Source: Chitinophaga sp. HK235
GTDB lineage: Bacteria; Bacteroidota; Bacteroidia; Chitinophagales; Chitinophagaceae
DNA length: 64,000 bases
Direction of reading: 5' to 3'
NCBI RefSeq assembly: GCF_018255755.1
Contig: NZ_CP073766.1
Coordinates: 7,376,501 to 7,440,500 of the forward strand
Positions 61,975-64,000 of this stretch are shown here, piece after piece. The notes below the pieces were generated by a model. That model had not been told where the DNA came from. It did no database searches and saw only the letters and a list, made by a program, of their open reading frames with translations. The first letter of the stretch is position 1. Every line of letters begins with the position of its first letter. The position numbers were made by a program, and so were the translations under genes.

Positions 61975-63282
61975 ATGATCTTTAGAAAAATCGCAACTTA
62001 TTGGGATGCCGTTATTCATACAGGCATATACCAGGGCATGCCTTTTATTGAAGCCAGGAGGACGAAGTTGTTGAACATCGTGGTGTTGCCTGGTATGTTG
62101 CTAGCGTTTTATTTTGGAGTGCTGAATCTATACCAGGGTCGCCCCGGCCTGTCGGTGGTGAATTTTATTCATACCCTGGGCTATATGCTGATCCTGTACC
62201 TGAATAAAGAACAGCGCTATCTGTCGGCCCGGGTGATCGTTATGCTTTTTAGCCTCACCTTGTATGGTTTCTCCGGATTTTATTTCCAGAACGGAGCGGA
62301 GTTTTACCTGATTCCGATTCTGGTGATGGCTTTCCTGACTTATGACAATAAATGGTTGTTAGGTTGTCTGTCGGTATTGATCATTGCGGTGATTGCGCTG
62401 GCTTATTATGCACCGGTATTCTGGCATCAGAAACAGCTGGTGCCTTCCGGTCGTATACTGGCCAACCTGCTGATTTCACTGGGCATCGTGGTGGTGGCGC
62501 TCATCTATTTCAAAAGCGTACATGTGGAATATCAGCAGCAGACAGAGGCCCAGCGGAAGTCGCTGGACATACTCAACCGCGATAAGGTAAAACTGTTTTC
62601 CATTATTGCCCATGATATCCGCAGTCCGCTGGCCACCCTGGAAAGCTTACTGGGTATGTTCAGCAACGGGCAGTATGAATATACGGAGATGAAAGAGGCA
62701 GCAGCTGAGCTTCACCTGAAAGTAACGCAGGTAGGAGAAACGTTGAACAACCTCCTGCGCTGGACAGCCAGCCAGATGAAAGGCATACATACAGAACCGG
62801 TAAATGTACCGCTGGTACAGCTTATACGGGGAACCCTGCTCACCTTTGAACCTAATATCCGCCATAAAGCCCTGCGGATGGAGATAAAAGTATGCGGTAA
62901 TCTTCAGGTGTATGCAGACAGCAATCAGCTGGTGATCATCTTACGTAACCTGATCAGCAATGCCATCAAATTCAGCCACCGGGAAGGATTGATCACCATC
63001 AGAGCCGGCTGGAAAAACAAGCAGGTACACCTCAGCGTTACCGATAGCGGTATCGGTATGACCAAGGAAAGACAGGAAACCCTGTTCTCTTTTACCGGTC
63101 AGCCGGCCTATGGTACTGACGGAGAAAGAGGATCCGGTATAGGGCTGATGCTGTGCTCCGAATTTGCAAAACAGAACGATGGTGAAATAGCCGTGGAAAG
63201 TATACCAGGCCAAGGCACCACCTTCCGGCTGCTGCTGCCGGGAAGCCAGGAGAAATCAGTAGAAGAGGAAATACCCGCATAA
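61975..63282 (+). CDS. Sensor histidine kinase
   Basis: The 435-residue protein has about six membrane spans in the first 190 residues with short loops, a linker, a HisKA phosphoacceptor box 'FSIIAHDIRSPLATLESL' (His213), the N-box 'ILRNLISNAIKFSHREGL', 'VTDSGIGM' and the G-box 'GSGIGLMLCSEFAKQNDG'. It lacks a periplasmic sensor domain of note, so it probably senses through the membrane. No response regulator is adjacent. Met 61975 is preferred over 61933. Confidence 0.9.
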   Translation: MIFRKIATYWDAVIHTGIYQGMPFIEARRTKLLNIVVLPGMLLAFYFGVLNLYQGRPGLSVVNFIHTLGYMLILYLNKEQRYLSARVIVMLFSLTLYGFSGFYFQNGAEFYLIPILVMAFLTYDNKWLLGCLSVLIIAVIALAYYAPVFWHQKQLVPSGRILANLLISLGIVVVALIYFKSVHVEYQQQTEAQRKSLDILNRDKVKLFSIIAHDIRSPLATLESLLGMFSNGQYEYTEMKEAAAELHLKVTQVGETLNNLLRWTASQMKGIHTEPVNVPLVQLIRGTLLTFEPNIRHKALRMEIKVCGNLQVYADSNQLVIILRNLISNAIKFSHREGLITIRAGWKNKQVHLSVTDSGIGMTKERQETLFSFTGQPAYGTDGERGSGIGLMLCSEFAKQNDGEIAVESIPGQGTTFRLLLPGSQEKSVEEEIPA

Positions 63283-63333
63283 GCCCCGCCCACTAAACTT
63301 TACATGTGACTGTAGTTTGATGAAATATTTTCA

Positions 63334-63341
63334 TAGCTTTG
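63334..63341 (+). promoter_or_regulatory. Bacteroidota -7 box (TAGCTTTG) for ECF sigma gene
   Basis: TAGCTTTG precedes the ECF sigma ATG by 36 nt, with a TTTG at 63316-63319 only 14 nt upstream, a shorter gap than usual. The box itself is a perfect TAnnTTTG match. Confidence 0.5.
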
Positions 63342-63377
63342 TTTTTACAGGCCATCACATTTTTTATCAACCAGCTA

Positions 63378-63935
63378 ATGCCCGCTTACCACGTATACCA
63401 GGACAGTGAACTGCTTGACTTCATGAAGTCGGGCGATGAAGCGGCGTTCGATGAAATCTACCTCCGGCACTGGAATACCTTGTACAACGCAGCCTATTAC
63501 CTCTTACACGACGAAGCCGCCTCCATGGACATCGTACAGGATGTATTTGTATGGTTCTGGGAACACCGCGACCACCTGGTGCTGACCACGCTGCGGGGTT
63601 ATCTGTTGATGGCGGTACGTTATAAGGTGGCCAACTATCTCCGCCACCGTAAAGTGCGGGCGGCCTTTGTAGCGGAAACAACCATGCAGGCACAGGAAGA
63701 AGGCAGCCAGGACATGGTCCTGGAGCTGAAAGAGCTGCGGGCGGTGATCGCCCGCTTTACCAGCGAACTGCCCGACCGCTGCCGGGAAGTGTTTCAAATG
63801 AGCCGCCACCAGCATTTGTCAAACCGCGAAATTGCCCGACAGCTGGGTGTTTCCGAGAAAACGGTGGAAAACCAGCTGACAATTGCCCTGAAAAAATTAC
63901 GGGTCAGATTGGGTAGCATGTCCTTACTGTTGTAA
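63378..63935 (+). CDS. ECF sigma factor (FecI-like)
   Basis: The 185-residue sigma factor has region 2 ('SMDIVQDVFVWFWEHRDHLV') and region 4 ('NREIARQLGVSEKTVENQLT') motifs. It is the last complete gene; its FecR and SusC partners are expected just downstream of the window, as in the two other SusC loci here. ATG 63378 is preferred; the earlier frame start at 63339 lies at the promoter box. Confidence 0.9.
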   Translation: MPAYHVYQDSELLDFMKSGDEAAFDEIYLRHWNTLYNAAYYLLHDEAASMDIVQDVFVWFWEHRDHLVLTTLRGYLLMAVRYKVANYLRHRKVRAAFVAETTMQAQEEGSQDMVLELKELRAVIARFTSELPDRCREVFQMSRHQHLSNREIARQLGVSEKTVENQLTIALKKLRVRLGSMSLLL

Positions 63936-64000
63936 ACAATCCGTTCACCCATCACTACTTTCTCAAAAAAATTTTTTCTCCGTTTGGGGGATCCGTTTCG
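63936..64000 (+). other. Truncated downstream region
   Basis: No gene is recognisable in this 65-nt stretch. By analogy with the other sigma genes in the window, a FecR gene probably starts beyond the edge. Confidence 0.3.

Overview
The window looks like a chromosomal segment of a soil-type Bacteroidota, most likely Chitinophagaceae and close to Chitinophaga. The evidence is two SusC/SusD loci with N-terminal-extended SusC proteins and FecR/ECF-sigma regulators, lipoproteins, a GH29 fucosidase, MocR and AraC regulators, and promoter boxes of the Bacteroidota TAnnTTTG type. No rRNA or tRNA gene was found. All assignments come from reading the sequence and translations; no database search was run.

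Layout. 1-5849: end of a FecR anti-sigma gene, then SusC, SusD and a small lipoprotein. 5851-9956: a His-rich P1B-4 metal ATPase, an MBL hydrolase and an ECF sigma gene, with two copies of a paired-palindrome (REP/BIME-like) element that supply the stop codons of neighbouring genes. 10028-22982: FecR, SusC and SusD, then a multidomain PQQ-type sugar dehydrogenase/cytochrome c/CBM lipoprotein, a nucleoside-type MFS transporter and two Gfo/Idh/MocA oxidoreductases. This reads as one uptake-and-oxidation locus for a glycoside or sugar derivative. 23022-35596: a phosphocholine-type phospholipase C with a secreted partner, a GntP permease, an SDR, a PPOX-family flavoprotein divergent from a MocR regulator, an MscS channel, an erythromycin-esterase-like enzyme and an alpha-L-fucosidase. 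35642-37647: an FMN reductase, a lipoprotein and a C-terminally shortened winged-helix gene.

37730-49595 is an AT-richer island. It holds a Cys-rich peptide that looks like an orphan lanthipeptide-type RiPP precursor, a broken copy of the 5' end of a polysaccharide deacetylase gene, a CRISPR array of 24 repeats and 23 spacers, a leader with perfect inverted repeats, and a complete type I-B cas set (cas2, cas1, cas4, cas3, cas5, cas7, cas8b, cas6), all on the minus strand. An undescribed 43-residue CCCH-type mini-ORF lies between cas6 and cas8b. The intact paralogue of the broken deacetylase lies immediately beyond cas6, so homologous material flanks the island on both sides.

49719-64000 is mixed housekeeping and accessory content: deacetylase, DinB protein, DUF1080 protein, DHFR-like reductase divergent from a GlxA-type AraC regulator, a nucleotidyltransferase-fold/metallophosphoesterase pair, several small proteins, GNAT, siderophore-interacting protein, AraC regulator, aminoglycoside-type kinase, NADP-dependent oxidoreductase, a sensor histidine kinase behind TetR-type operator palindromes, and a final ECF sigma factor whose partner lies beyond the window.

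The most interesting items are the orphan RiPP-like precursor with an out-of-frame canonical start next to an A8 tract, the mini-ORF inside the cas locus, the deacetylase remnant marking the island edge, and the palindromes that encode protein C-termini.
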